Below, piece after piece: positions 7,363 through 14,902 of a DNA stretch of 56,591 bases. The stretch's first letter is position 1. The number at the start of each line of letters is the position of its first letter. The notes under the pieces are model-generated. The model searched no databases and was not told the DNA's origin. It saw only the letters and a list, made by a program, of their open reading frames with translations. Source of the DNA: an uncultured Clostridia bacterium (GTDB taxonomy: Bacteria > Bacillota > Clostridia > Oscillospirales > Acutalibacteraceae); the NCBI GenBank assembly GCA_947627345.1, contig CANQVS010000015.1, forward strand, positions 1-56,591. Direction: 5' to 3'. The position numbers and the translations under genes were made by a program.

Positions 7363-9606
7363 ATGACAAAACGACTGTTTGCGTATATCGGTTTAACTAT
7401 GCTGATTGCATTTACAGTCGTTTTTTATTTGGGCTTTTATGGTTCGGTTTTTGCGCTTGGCTTTTCAATTTGTCTTTTTATTTTGGCATTACTGGTTAAA
7501 GCTTGCAGAAAAAACAGATCAGTTTTAATCTTGATATCTGTTGTAATTTTCCTTTCAACAGCTTATTTTAATATCTATAATTCTAATTACGAAAATAAAG
7601 TTAAAAAATATGACGGGAAAACCGTCAGAGTTTCCGCGACAATAAAAGATACCCATACGAGCCGAGATAATTTTTATTATGAGCTAAGCAGTGATGAAAT
7701 CGGTTCGCAAAATCAAAATTATAGAATTTTACTTCGTTCGTCAACAGATTTAGGGGCTGAATACGGCGATAAACTAACCTGTAGGGTTGTTCTATCTAAA
7801 ATGGAAAGCAATTATTATAAATCGAAAAAATTTGACTACAATGCGCATTTTGAAAATTATATTTCAAAATATACGGTTTATAGTACGAAAGAAAAGGGAG
7901 TTGGCTATCTCCCTGTTTATATAAAGGATAAACTAACCTATGCGGTAAGCGTACTTATTCCCGGCTACGGTGGAGAGTTGTGCAATTCTATTGCGCTGGG
8001 AGACAGATACGGACTTTCTCCCGAACTTTATAATGAGTTTCAGAAAACCGGGTTAAGCTATATAATCGTAGTTTCAGGTATGCATATGAGCATAATTGCA
8101 TTTTATATTCTACTGTTTTTCCGACCGCTGAAAAAGCGTCGCGTGGCAACTGTAATCAGCAATACTTTCGTTATTTTTACTGTATTTCTCTATATTTTGA
8201 TTACAGGCTGTTCTCCCTCCGCAATCCGTTCGGGCATAATGATTATCTTTGTTTTTTTGGGAGGTTATTTTAAATATAAAAGCGACACGTTTAACAATAT
8301 GGGCTTTGCGGCCTTGTTTCTTACTGTTCTCAATCCGTTTGCGGTTGGAGATATAGGAATGTTGATGTCATTTTCTTCGGTTGCGGGTATTTTAATACTT
8401 AACCCGAAGTTTATTAGTATTTATTACAGAATATTCTCTAAAAGAATTAAAAATCTAAATACCCTGAATAGTTTATCGGCACATAAAAGGGAAAAGTTAC
8501 GGATAAAGATTGAGTTAACGTTAATTAATACATTAAAAAGCATATATGAATTATTTACAATATCCGCCTGTGCTGTGATTGCGATAAGTCCGCTAACCTT
8601 GATGTTCTTCGGGGTGTGCAATCCGTTTGTTATAATCTATTCCGCTTTTGTTTCGCCTTTTATAAGTTTTCTTATGTTTTTCTCGTTAGTGACGGCAATA
8701 TTGTGGTACATTCCTATATTAAGATTTTTCTCAACAGCAACAGCTCTGATTGCAAATTTAATCGCCTCTTTGGTTATTACTATTGTTGATTTTACAGCGC
8801 ATATCCCGTTTTTATCCTTTTATGCTGAACCTCTGTATATGCAGATTTGGTTCGCTGTTACATTAATTGCAATATCAGTTGCGCTTTTATTTAAAAACAG
8901 ACGTAAAAGTATCGCGATAGCTTTATTTGTATGCGTTATTATATTTGCATTTAATTATACCGCTAATTTATTTTTAAATTCAGATAAAACGGAGTTAAAG
9001 GTTATGAGCGCAGGTGATGGTACGACTGTTGTTTTAAAAACTCCCGATGATGTCGATGTGATTTCCTGCGGAGGCGATTATTTATATTCAGATGAAATTT
9101 TCAGAAAGCTCCATACTATAGCTGAAAAGGTAAATCTTCTTGTTGTTCCGTCTGCAAATGAAAAGAGTGAAGTGAATTTCGCGAGTGAGATTCTAAACGA
9201 GTTTGACGTTGAGAAGGTTCTGTTGTATTATAGATATAACACCAATGAAAACACCTATCGTCTTGCGCGTGACTGTAAAATTTACCGCGAACTTCTTGAA
9301 GATGAAAGCTTAAATGTTAAGCTTTCAGGGGACATTGTCGATTACATAGTTAACGTGGATAATCATACGTGGCAGTATATAACAGACGGACAAATCAGCG
9401 TAATGATTGCTCCGCATAACGGTAAAGTATCGGAGGTTCCGAAAAAATTTATAAATCCCGATTATCTGATTTTAAATGATAATATCAAGGACATAAACAA
9501 AATAAATTACGGAGAAATAATTTGGACGTCTGATAAAGGCGTGCCGAGTAATTACAGAAATGTTTCAACTGTTTTAAATGACGATTTTTCCGTAGAGTTT
9601 TACTAA
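7363..9606 (+). CDS. comEC: ComEC/Rec2-family DNA uptake channel with degenerate nuclease domain
   Basis: A 747-aa polytopic membrane protein. Order: N-terminal helices (about residues 5-65), the DUF4131/OB-like region (about 70-185), the ComEC competence core with GLSYIIVVSGMHMS (about 225-245) and many helices to about 540, then a soluble C-terminal domain. ComEC carries one strand of DNA across the membrane during transformation. The C-terminal domain aligns in position with the metallo-beta-lactamase domain (ELKVMSAGDGTTVVLKT) but has no HxHxDH motif; the place where it should be reads LLVVPSANEKSE. So the nuclease site is lost, while an intact free-standing version is encoded at 19307. 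Followed by holA, a common Firmicutes order. Confidence 0.9.
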   Translation: MTKRLFAYIGLTMLIAFTVVFYLGFYGSVFALGFSICLFILALLVKACRKNRSVLILISVVIFLSTAYFNIYNSNYENKVKKYDGKTVRVSATIKDTHTSRDNFYYELSSDEIGSQNQNYRILLRSSTDLGAEYGDKLTCRVVLSKMESNYYKSKKFDYNAHFENYISKYTVYSTKEKGVGYLPVYIKDKLTYAVSVLIPGYGGELCNSIALGDRYGLSPELYNEFQKTGLSYIIVVSGMHMSIIAFYILLFFRPLKKRRVATVISNTFVIFTVFLYILITGCSPSAIRSGIMIIFVFLGGYFKYKSDTFNNMGFAALFLTVLNPFAVGDIGMLMSFSSVAGILILNPKFISIYYRIFSKRIKNLNTLNSLSAHKREKLRIKIELTLINTLKSIYELFTISACAVIAISPLTLMFFGVCNPFVIIYSAFVSPFISFLMFFSLVTAILWYIPILRFFSTATALIANLIASLVITIVDFTAHIPFLSFYAEPLYMQIWFAVTLIAISVALLFKNRRKSIAIALFVCVIIFAFNYTANLFLNSDKTELKVMSAGDGTTVVLKTPDDVDVISCGGDYLYSDEIFRKLHTIAEKVNLLVVPSANEKSEVNFASEILNEFDVEKVLLYYRYNTNENTYRLARDCKIYRELLEDESLNVKLSGDIVDYIVNVDNHTWQYITDGQISVMIAPHNGKVSEVPKKFINPDYLILNDNIKDINKINYGEIIWTSDKGVPSNYRNVSTVLNDDFSVEFY

Positions 9607-9618
9607 GGAAGTATAAAA

Positions 9619-10677
9619 ATGCCCGAGGTATCGAGAAAAGAGCTTAAAGAAAGCGTAAACAAAAAACAATTTGATAAAATTTATCTTATCTTCGGCGAAG
9701 AAAAGATGTATATAAAGGTGGATACTAATTTTCTTATCGAAAGGCTTGCGGGTAAAGAGCTTTCCGAATTTAATTTCCATAAATTCAACGAAGATTATGA
9801 TTTTGATAAAATTGCCGTTGCGGTTCAGGTCGTACCTTTTATGAGTGAGTACAATGTTGTGGTTATTTCTGATTTGGACGTAAACGACAATAAAGTTGTA
9901 TCCAAAAGTGATTTTGACCGTCTTACTGCGATTATGGACAATCTGCCCGATACAACAGTTTTGATTTTTACAATGCCCACTTTAATACAGGAACCGAAGA
10001 AACCCGGTAGGGTTTTTACAAAGCTTAGAAACTACGTCAAAAAACACGGAACAGTTTGCGAGATGAACCGCGAAAGCGATATTTCGCTTTCGGCGCAGAT
10101 TATAAAATGGGCTGACAGACGAGGATTGAAGATTGAGCGCGCTGACGCTTATAAATTACAGGAGTATGTCGGGTACGATTTAAATATGATTAAAAATGAG
10201 CTTGATAAACTCTGTAATTATGTGTCGGACGGAGAGGTTATTACTACCGAGCATATCGAAAAGCTTGTTACTAAACAGCTTGAGGCTAATATTTTTAATC
10301 TTACGGACGCAATTGTCTCAGGCAACGGCGATAAAGCCTTTGAAATTCTGGAAACTCTTTTTTATCAGAAGACAGACGCTAACGAGATTATAAATGTTAT
10401 AAGTATGTCGTATATAGATTTTTACAGGACGAGAGTGGCGTCAGAATGCGGTGTTCCGCTTTCGGTTGTGGCTAAGGATTTCGGCTACGGAAAACGTGAA
10501 TTTGTACTTAAAAAAGCGGATTATAAAATCAGAAAAATTCCAACTCCTATGCTTCGTGAAAGCTTAAGTGAAATAGCGGATGTAACAAAAAAACTCAGGA
10601 GCGTTTCGTCAAACGACAAAATTATGATTGAATCTCTTGTTGCAAAGCTTTTAATTTTAGCTGATAAGAGGGATTAA
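9619..10677 (+). CDS. holA: DNA polymerase III subunit delta
   Basis: HolA opens the sliding clamp ring as part of the clamp loader. The 352-aa protein begins MPEVSRKELKESVNKKQFDK, with the typical IYLIFGEEKMYIK early block in place of a Walker A motif, followed by the degenerate AAA+ core and the helical collar. AAGGAAG precedes ATG 9619. It follows comEC by 12 bases and precedes the RNase M5-like gene by two. Confidence 0.92.
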   Translation: MPEVSRKELKESVNKKQFDKIYLIFGEEKMYIKVDTNFLIERLAGKELSEFNFHKFNEDYDFDKIAVAVQVVPFMSEYNVVVISDLDVNDNKVVSKSDFDRLTAIMDNLPDTTVLIFTMPTLIQEPKKPGRVFTKLRNYVKKHGTVCEMNRESDISLSAQIIKWADRRGLKIERADAYKLQEYVGYDLNMIKNELDKLCNYVSDGEVITTEHIEKLVTKQLEANIFNLTDAIVSGNGDKAFEILETLFYQKTDANEIINVISMSYIDFYRTRVASECGVPLSVVAKDFGYGKREFVLKKADYKIRKIPTPMLRESLSEIADVTKKLRSVSSNDKIMIESLVAKLLILADKRD

Positions 10678-10679
10678 CT

Positions 10680-11270
10680 ATGATAAGCGTGAAAGAAACG
10701 ATAATTGTTGAAGGACGTTACGATAAAATAAAACTTTCCTCAATTGTTGACACGCCTGTAATTGATACGGGTGGATTCAGAATTTTTAAAGATAAGGAGA
10801 AGCAGAATTTAATTAAAAGAATTGCCCGTCAACGCGGGATACTAATTTTAACCGACAGCGACTCGGGCGGATTTGTAATTCGTAATTTTCTAAAAGGATT
10901 TGTACCCGAAAACTGCATTAAGCACGCATATATCCCGCAGTTAAAGGGCAAGGAAAAACGCAAGAGCGAAGTTTCAAAGGAGGGTTTGCTCGGGGTTGAG
11001 GGAGTTGCTGACGAGGTAATTGTAAAGGCGATAAAAAACAGCGGAGCCGAGGTTTTAAACGAAAGCGCAGGTGTTAAACGCTCACAAATAAGAAAGACCG
11101 ACTTGTACGAGCTGGGACTTACGGGACGTGATAATTCCGCATACCTTAGGGCAAAGCTCCTCAAAAGACTTGAACTTCCGTCATATCTTACAACTAACGC
11201 TATGCTCTCCGCACTCAATTGCCTATATTCTCTTGAAGAATTAAAAAAAATAATTAACAGTATTAAATAA
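10680..11270 (+). CDS. rnmV: RNase M5-like toprim protein (DUF4093)
   Basis: Toprim-domain protein of 196 aa related to RNase M5, which matures 5S rRNA. The toprim Glu is in IIVEGRYDK near the N-terminus and the DxD in LTDSDSGG at about residues 58-65. The DUF4093 C-terminal half carries AVLxxR-like basic patches (RSQIRKTDLYELGL). Ribosome binding site GAGGG lies in the end of holA. Assignment as RNase M5 is by family; direct 5S processing here is inferred. Confidence 0.85.
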   Translation: MISVKETIIVEGRYDKIKLSSIVDTPVIDTGGFRIFKDKEKQNLIKRIARQRGILILTDSDSGGFVIRNFLKGFVPENCIKHAYIPQLKGKEKRKSEVSKEGLLGVEGVADEVIVKAIKNSGAEVLNESAGVKRSQIRKTDLYELGLTGRDNSAYLRAKLLKRLELPSYLTTNAMLSALNCLYSLEELKKIINSIK

Positions 11271-11307
11271 AATCACCGTCTAAGCAAAAGCTATTGACGG
11301 TGATTTT
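11269..11307 (+). terminator. Hairpin that ends rnmV and covers the next start region
   Basis: AAAATCACCGTC (11269-11280) pairs perfectly with GACGGTGATTTT (11296-11307), 12 bp with a 15-base loop. The right arm contains GGTGA (11299-11303), the only ribosome binding site for the gene that starts at 11308, immediately after the stem. It could act as a terminator, as a translation brake, or both. Confidence 0.7.
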
Positions 11308-11682
11308 ATGATAAGAAAAGATAATAATAAAGGTTTGTTTATATTTGGAGGGGTAGGGTACGGACTTTTAGAAATTCTTTGGCGCGGAAAAACACATTGG
11401 TCAATGCTTTTAACAGGCGGTGCGTGCTTTATGGCTCTTTTTAAACTGTTCAGAAAAGTCGCTGATTTCCCTATGCATTTTAAATGTATTACGGGCGGAG
11501 CGGTAATTACTGCATTTGAATTTGTTTCAGGATGTATTTTTAATAAGCTTTTAAAGCTTAATGTATGGGATTATTCAAAATTAGCTTTAAATTTTAAGGG
11601 ACAAATATGCGCGCTGTATTCATTTCTTTGGATGTTATTGTGCATACCCGTTTCCGCGTTATGCAAAAAGATGAGAAGTTGA
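11308..11682 (+). CDS. CmpB/TMEM229-family membrane protein
   Basis: A 124-aa membrane protein, often labelled putative ABC transporter permease, of the family containing CmpB/TMEM229. The signature EFVSGCIFNKLLKLNVWDYS followed by FKGQICALYSFLW is clear. About four hydrophobic segments. The transport role is unproven for the family. The ATG follows the hairpin at 11269-11307 directly. The gene ends one base before the convergent corC-like gene ends. Confidence 0.8.
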   Translation: MIRKDNNKGLFIFGGVGYGLLEILWRGKTHWSMLLTGGACFMALFKLFRKVADFPMHFKCITGGAVITAFEFVSGCIFNKLLKLNVWDYSKLALNFKGQICALYSFLWMLLCIPVSALCKKMRS

Positions 11683-11706
11683 TTATTCCTTCTCGTCTTT
11701 GTTTTC
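11665..11706. terminator. Bidirectional terminator inside two convergent gene ends
   Basis: AAAGATGAGAAG (11667-11678) pairs with CTTCTCGTCTTT (11689-11700), 12 bp with one wobble. T-rich runs follow on both strands. The stop codons of the plus gene (11680-11682) and the minus gene (11685-11683) both lie in the ten-base loop, so the stems are coding sequence of the two genes. Confidence 0.7.
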
Positions 11707-12954
11707 TTTAGGTTCAATTGTTACGTCGACCGCTATAACTCTTTGACTGTTAACCTGCTGAACTGTAAGATTTAAGTTTTCGTAAGCGAATTTTGCTTTG
11801 CGTCTTGGAATTGTGGTAAAGTGTTCAAGGATAAATCCGCCAACGGTTACCGCGTCGGTTTCCACGTCGTCGGGGTCTATGTCTGCAAGCTCGAATAAAT
11901 CTTCCAGGGGCATATCTCCGCTGACGATATACTCTGTATCGGAAATTTTAGTGCAATCGTTTTCGATTTCCTCGTCCTCGTCCCAAATTTCGCCAACGAT
12001 TTCCTCAAGTAAATCCTCCATAGTTACGATACCGAGCGTTCCTCCGTACTCGTCCGTTACAACAGCCATATGAAGTCGTTTGCGTTTAAAGTCGCTTAAT
12101 ATTTTTGATAAATTCTGATTGTTAAATACAAAATATGCGGGTTGAATAAGCTTTCCGATATTAGGCTCACTGCCGTTAGCGAGGTCCTCAAGGTAATCTC
12201 TTGTGTGGAGAATACCGATAATATGGTCAACGGTTTCCTTGTAAACAGGTATTCTCGAATAACGGCTTTCAATTATTATTCTGCGCAGTTTTTCGGGCGA
12301 GTCCATAATATCAATTGCAGTCATATCAACTCTCGGAGTTAAAATTTCCAGAACCGTCTTGTCGTCAAAATCGAGAACCGACTGTACCATTTCGCTTTCG
12401 TCTTCCTCTAAAACGCCCTCGCCCTCGATATTTTCAACAATCTGTTTCAACTCGTCCTCGGTAACAGAGGGCTGTTCAGCCTTTGTTCCCGAAATTTTAA
12501 GAGCAATTTCTTTTAGCTTTATGAAAAGAAAAACTAACGGAGTAAGTACAATTGTTATTGCTTTTAAAACTCCCGCAGTTGCGAGCGAATATCCCTCACA
12601 ATGTTCTTTTGCAAGACATTTCGGAATAATCTCTCCGAAAGTGAGGACTAAAAGCGTCGTAGCTCCCGTCGCGATTGCCGTACCTATATCTCCGAAAAGA
12701 TTTAAGCATACAACAGTCGCAAGCGAGGAACATCCGAGATTTACTATATTATTACAGATAAGTATTGTTGTGAGCGCTTTGTCAAAATGCTCCGTTATAT
12801 ACAAAACATTTTTAGCTTTTTTATTGCCGTCATCAGCGTAGCTTTGAATACGAATTACGTTTACAAATGAAAACGCTGTTTCGACCGAGCTGAAGAAAGC
12901 AGAAAGTATAATACATAAAAATATTACTATTATCTGCCACGATTGAACGTCCAA
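11683..12954 (-). CDS. Hemolysin-family CorC/CNNM-type transporter
   Basis: A 423-aa membrane protein: DUF21 domain with about four helices (residues 5-135), a tandem CBS pair (about 200-330) and the C-terminal CorC_HlyC domain (about 345-415). CNNM/CorC proteins export Mg2+ or regulate Mg2+/Co2+ flux; the direction here is inferred. Start TTG 12954-12952 is preceded by GAGGTGA (12967-12961) at six bases; no ATG fits better. Single-gene unit, convergent with the gene at 11308 and divergent from the ClpP-like gene. Confidence 0.9.
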   Translation of the reverse strand: MDVQSWQIIVIFLCIILSAFFSSVETAFSFVNVIRIQSYADDGNKKAKNVLYITEHFDKALTTILICNNIVNLGCSSLATVVCLNLFGDIGTAIATGATTLLVLTFGEIIPKCLAKEHCEGYSLATAGVLKAITIVLTPLVFLFIKLKEIALKISGTKAEQPSVTEDELKQIVENIEGEGVLEEDESEMVQSVLDFDDKTVLEILTPRVDMTAIDIMDSPEKLRRIIIESRYSRIPVYKETVDHIIGILHTRDYLEDLANGSEPNIGKLIQPAYFVFNNQNLSKILSDFKRKRLHMAVVTDEYGGTLGIVTMEDLLEEIVGEIWDEDEEIENDCTKISDTEYIVSGDMPLEDLFELADIDPDDVETDAVTVGGFILEHFTTIPRRKAKFAYENLNLTVQQVNSQRVIAVDVTIEPKENKDEKE

Positions 12955-13041
12955 AAAATTTCACCTCATATATATTATTACTCATAGAATACTATAATTC
13001 TTTTAAAAAATAATTTTTATTTAGAAAAAAGAATAATTTTC

Positions 13042-13070
13042 TTGAATTATATTCCATAAAATGTTATAAT
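13042..13070 (+). promoter_or_regulatory. Sigma-A promoter of the ClpP-like gene
   Basis: TTGAAT (13042-13047), 17-base spacer, TATAAT (13065-13070), about 60 bases upstream of the ATG. Confidence 0.8.
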
Positions 13071-13132
13071 TCTCATTGATATATACATTATATTGTACTT
13101 TCGTGGGTAAAATATCTGCGGAGGTGCGTAAA

Positions 13133-13879
13133 ATGAACGAAAATAAATCCCAAAATGATGAAATTGTTAAAAATCCCTGCGAGGAAAATGACGGTTCTGT
13201 CGATAATGACAGCCCGATTGATGAAAAACATATTGAACAAATTGAGGATTCGGGTTCGATTCTTGCAATGCGGGGAGATAATGTTATTCATTGTCTGACG
13301 ATTGTGGGTCAGATAGAGGGACACTATATTTTACCGCAGAATAATAAGAGTACAAAGTATGAACATGTTATTCCGCTTTTGGTATCTATTGACGAGGATC
13401 CGAGAATCGACGGACTTTTAATGCTAATAAATACGGTCGGCGGAGATGTCGAAGCAGGACTTGCGATAGCCGAGCTTATTTCGGGAATGAGAAAGCCTAC
13501 GGTTTCAATTGTACTCGGAGGAGGACATTCAATCGGTATTCCGCTTGCTGTTTCCGCGAAAAGGAGCTTTATCGCAAAAAGCGCGTCTATGACCGTGCAT
13601 CCTGTAAGAAGTACGGGACTTACTATCGGCGTTCCGCAGACATTTGAGTACTATCAGCGTATGCAGGACAGAATTACAAATTTTGTTGTTGATAACTCTA
13701 ATATCAGCAAAGAGGACTACACAAATCTCGTTATGAATACGGGAGAACTTGTTATGGACGTCGGTACAATTCTGGACGGACAGCGTGCTGTCGAGGTGGG
13801 ACTGATTGACTCTGTTGGAAATCTTACCGAGGCAGTGGATTGTTTGTACGAAATGATAGATAACTACAAAAAAAGCTAA
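13133..13879 (+). CDS. ClpP-family protease (TepA-like)
   Basis: A 248-aa ClpP-fold protein of the TepA branch. The NTVGGDVEAG oxyanion segment, the GGGHSIGIPLA segment with the candidate nucleophilic Ser, and the MTVHPVRS segment with the candidate His follow the ClpP order. An acidic N-terminal tail of about 45 residues precedes the fold. TepA is cytoplasmic and was linked to protein translocation in Bacillus. ATG 13133 follows GGAGGTG (13120-13126); the open frame extends upstream to 13076 without a binding site. Followed by uppP behind a short hairpin. Confidence 0.88.
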   Translation: MNENKSQNDEIVKNPCEENDGSVDNDSPIDEKHIEQIEDSGSILAMRGDNVIHCLTIVGQIEGHYILPQNNKSTKYEHVIPLLVSIDEDPRIDGLLMLINTVGGDVEAGLAIAELISGMRKPTVSIVLGGGHSIGIPLAVSAKRSFIAKSASMTVHPVRSTGLTIGVPQTFEYYQRMQDRITNFVVDNSNISKEDYTNLVMNTGELVMDVGTILDGQRAVEVGLIDSVGNLTEAVDCLYEMIDNYKKS

Positions 13880-13899
13880 TACTTGCTCCTGCAAGTATT
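13878..13899 (+). other. Intercistronic hairpin between the ClpP-like gene and uppP
   Basis: AATACTTGC (13878-13886) pairs perfectly with GCAAGTATT (13891-13899) around a TCCT loop. No T tract follows, so it looks like an RNA-stability or processing element rather than a terminator. Confidence 0.55.
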
Positions 13900-13924
13900 A
13901 TACATAGTTAATTTGGAGGTACAT

Positions 13925-14872
13925 ATGAACTTAATAATTCAGATTATTCAGGACGTTATACTCGGAATAATTCAGGGATTAACAGAATTTTTGCCTGTAT
14001 CAAGCAGCGGACATTTAAACATAGCCCAGCATCTTATGGGTATGGAGGACGGCGGACTTTTTCTTGACGTAATGCTACATATCGGCACGCTTGCGGCGGT
14101 TTTGATTTTTTATCATAAACTTATTTGGAGGCTTATAAAAGCGTTTTTTTCACTTGTTAAGGACATTTTTACAGGAAAATTCAAGTGGAGAGAAATGGAC
14201 AGCGACCGCAATCTTATAGTTATGCTAATTATCGGTCTTATCCCGCTGTTTATATTGTTCGCGCCTATTCCCGGGACTGATATGAAGATTAAGGATTTAG
14301 CCGATTTATTTGCCCAAAGCAAGTATTTTATCGTTGTTGGAATTTCTCTTCTTATGACAAGTCTATTGCTGTTTATCGGTAATATCTGCGTCAACCGCCA
14401 AAAGGGTTCGCATTATAAAAAGGATGTTCAAAGCAATTATACCGGTAACGGACGTACGCGCTACACTGTTGTTGACGCGATTTTAGTAGGTATAGGACAG
14501 CTTTTTGCCGCGATTTTCCCCGGACTTTCCCGTTCGGGAACAACGCTTGCGGTAGGGGAAATGCGTAAAATTAATAAGCAGGCTGCGCTTGATTATACTT
14601 TTATTCTCGCAATTCCGTCTATTATAGCCGCGGCTGTTTTGGAAATAAAAGATGTAAACACCTCGGCTTTGAATACGGATATGATAATTGCGGTTATTTG
14701 CGGAGTTGTGGCGTCTGCTGTTGTCGGTTATTTTGCAATAGTTCTGTTTAAGTGGCTGCTTAAAACAGATAAAATGATAGTGTTTGTAATTTATACTGCA
14801 ATAGCGGGACTGATTGTGACCGCTGTAAGCATTTATGAAATTGTAACAGGAAGCTTTGTAAGTATAATTTAA
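13925..14872 (+). CDS. uppP: Undecaprenyl-diphosphatase UppP (BacA family)
   Basis: UppP dephosphorylates undecaprenyl pyrophosphate so that the lipid carrier can be reused in wall synthesis; it also gives bacitracin tolerance. Polytopic membrane protein of 315 aa with both family motifs, EFLPVSSSGHL near the N-terminus and FPGLSRSGTT in the middle. ATG 13925 follows TTTGGAGGT; the frame opens at 13883 without a binding site. A polar insert around residues 155-180 (NRQKGSHYKK region) makes it longer than E. coli BacA. Confidence 0.95.
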   Translation: MNLIIQIIQDVILGIIQGLTEFLPVSSSGHLNIAQHLMGMEDGGLFLDVMLHIGTLAAVLIFYHKLIWRLIKAFFSLVKDIFTGKFKWREMDSDRNLIVMLIIGLIPLFILFAPIPGTDMKIKDLADLFAQSKYFIVVGISLLMTSLLLFIGNICVNRQKGSHYKKDVQSNYTGNGRTRYTVVDAILVGIGQLFAAIFPGLSRSGTTLAVGEMRKINKQAALDYTFILAIPSIIAAAVLEIKDVNTSALNTDMIIAVICGVVASAVVGYFAIVLFKWLLKTDKMIVFVIYTAIAGLIVTAVSIYEIVTGSFVSII

Positions 14873-14902
14873 CGGTTGTCTAATGGAACGGATGTGAAAA
14901 AT

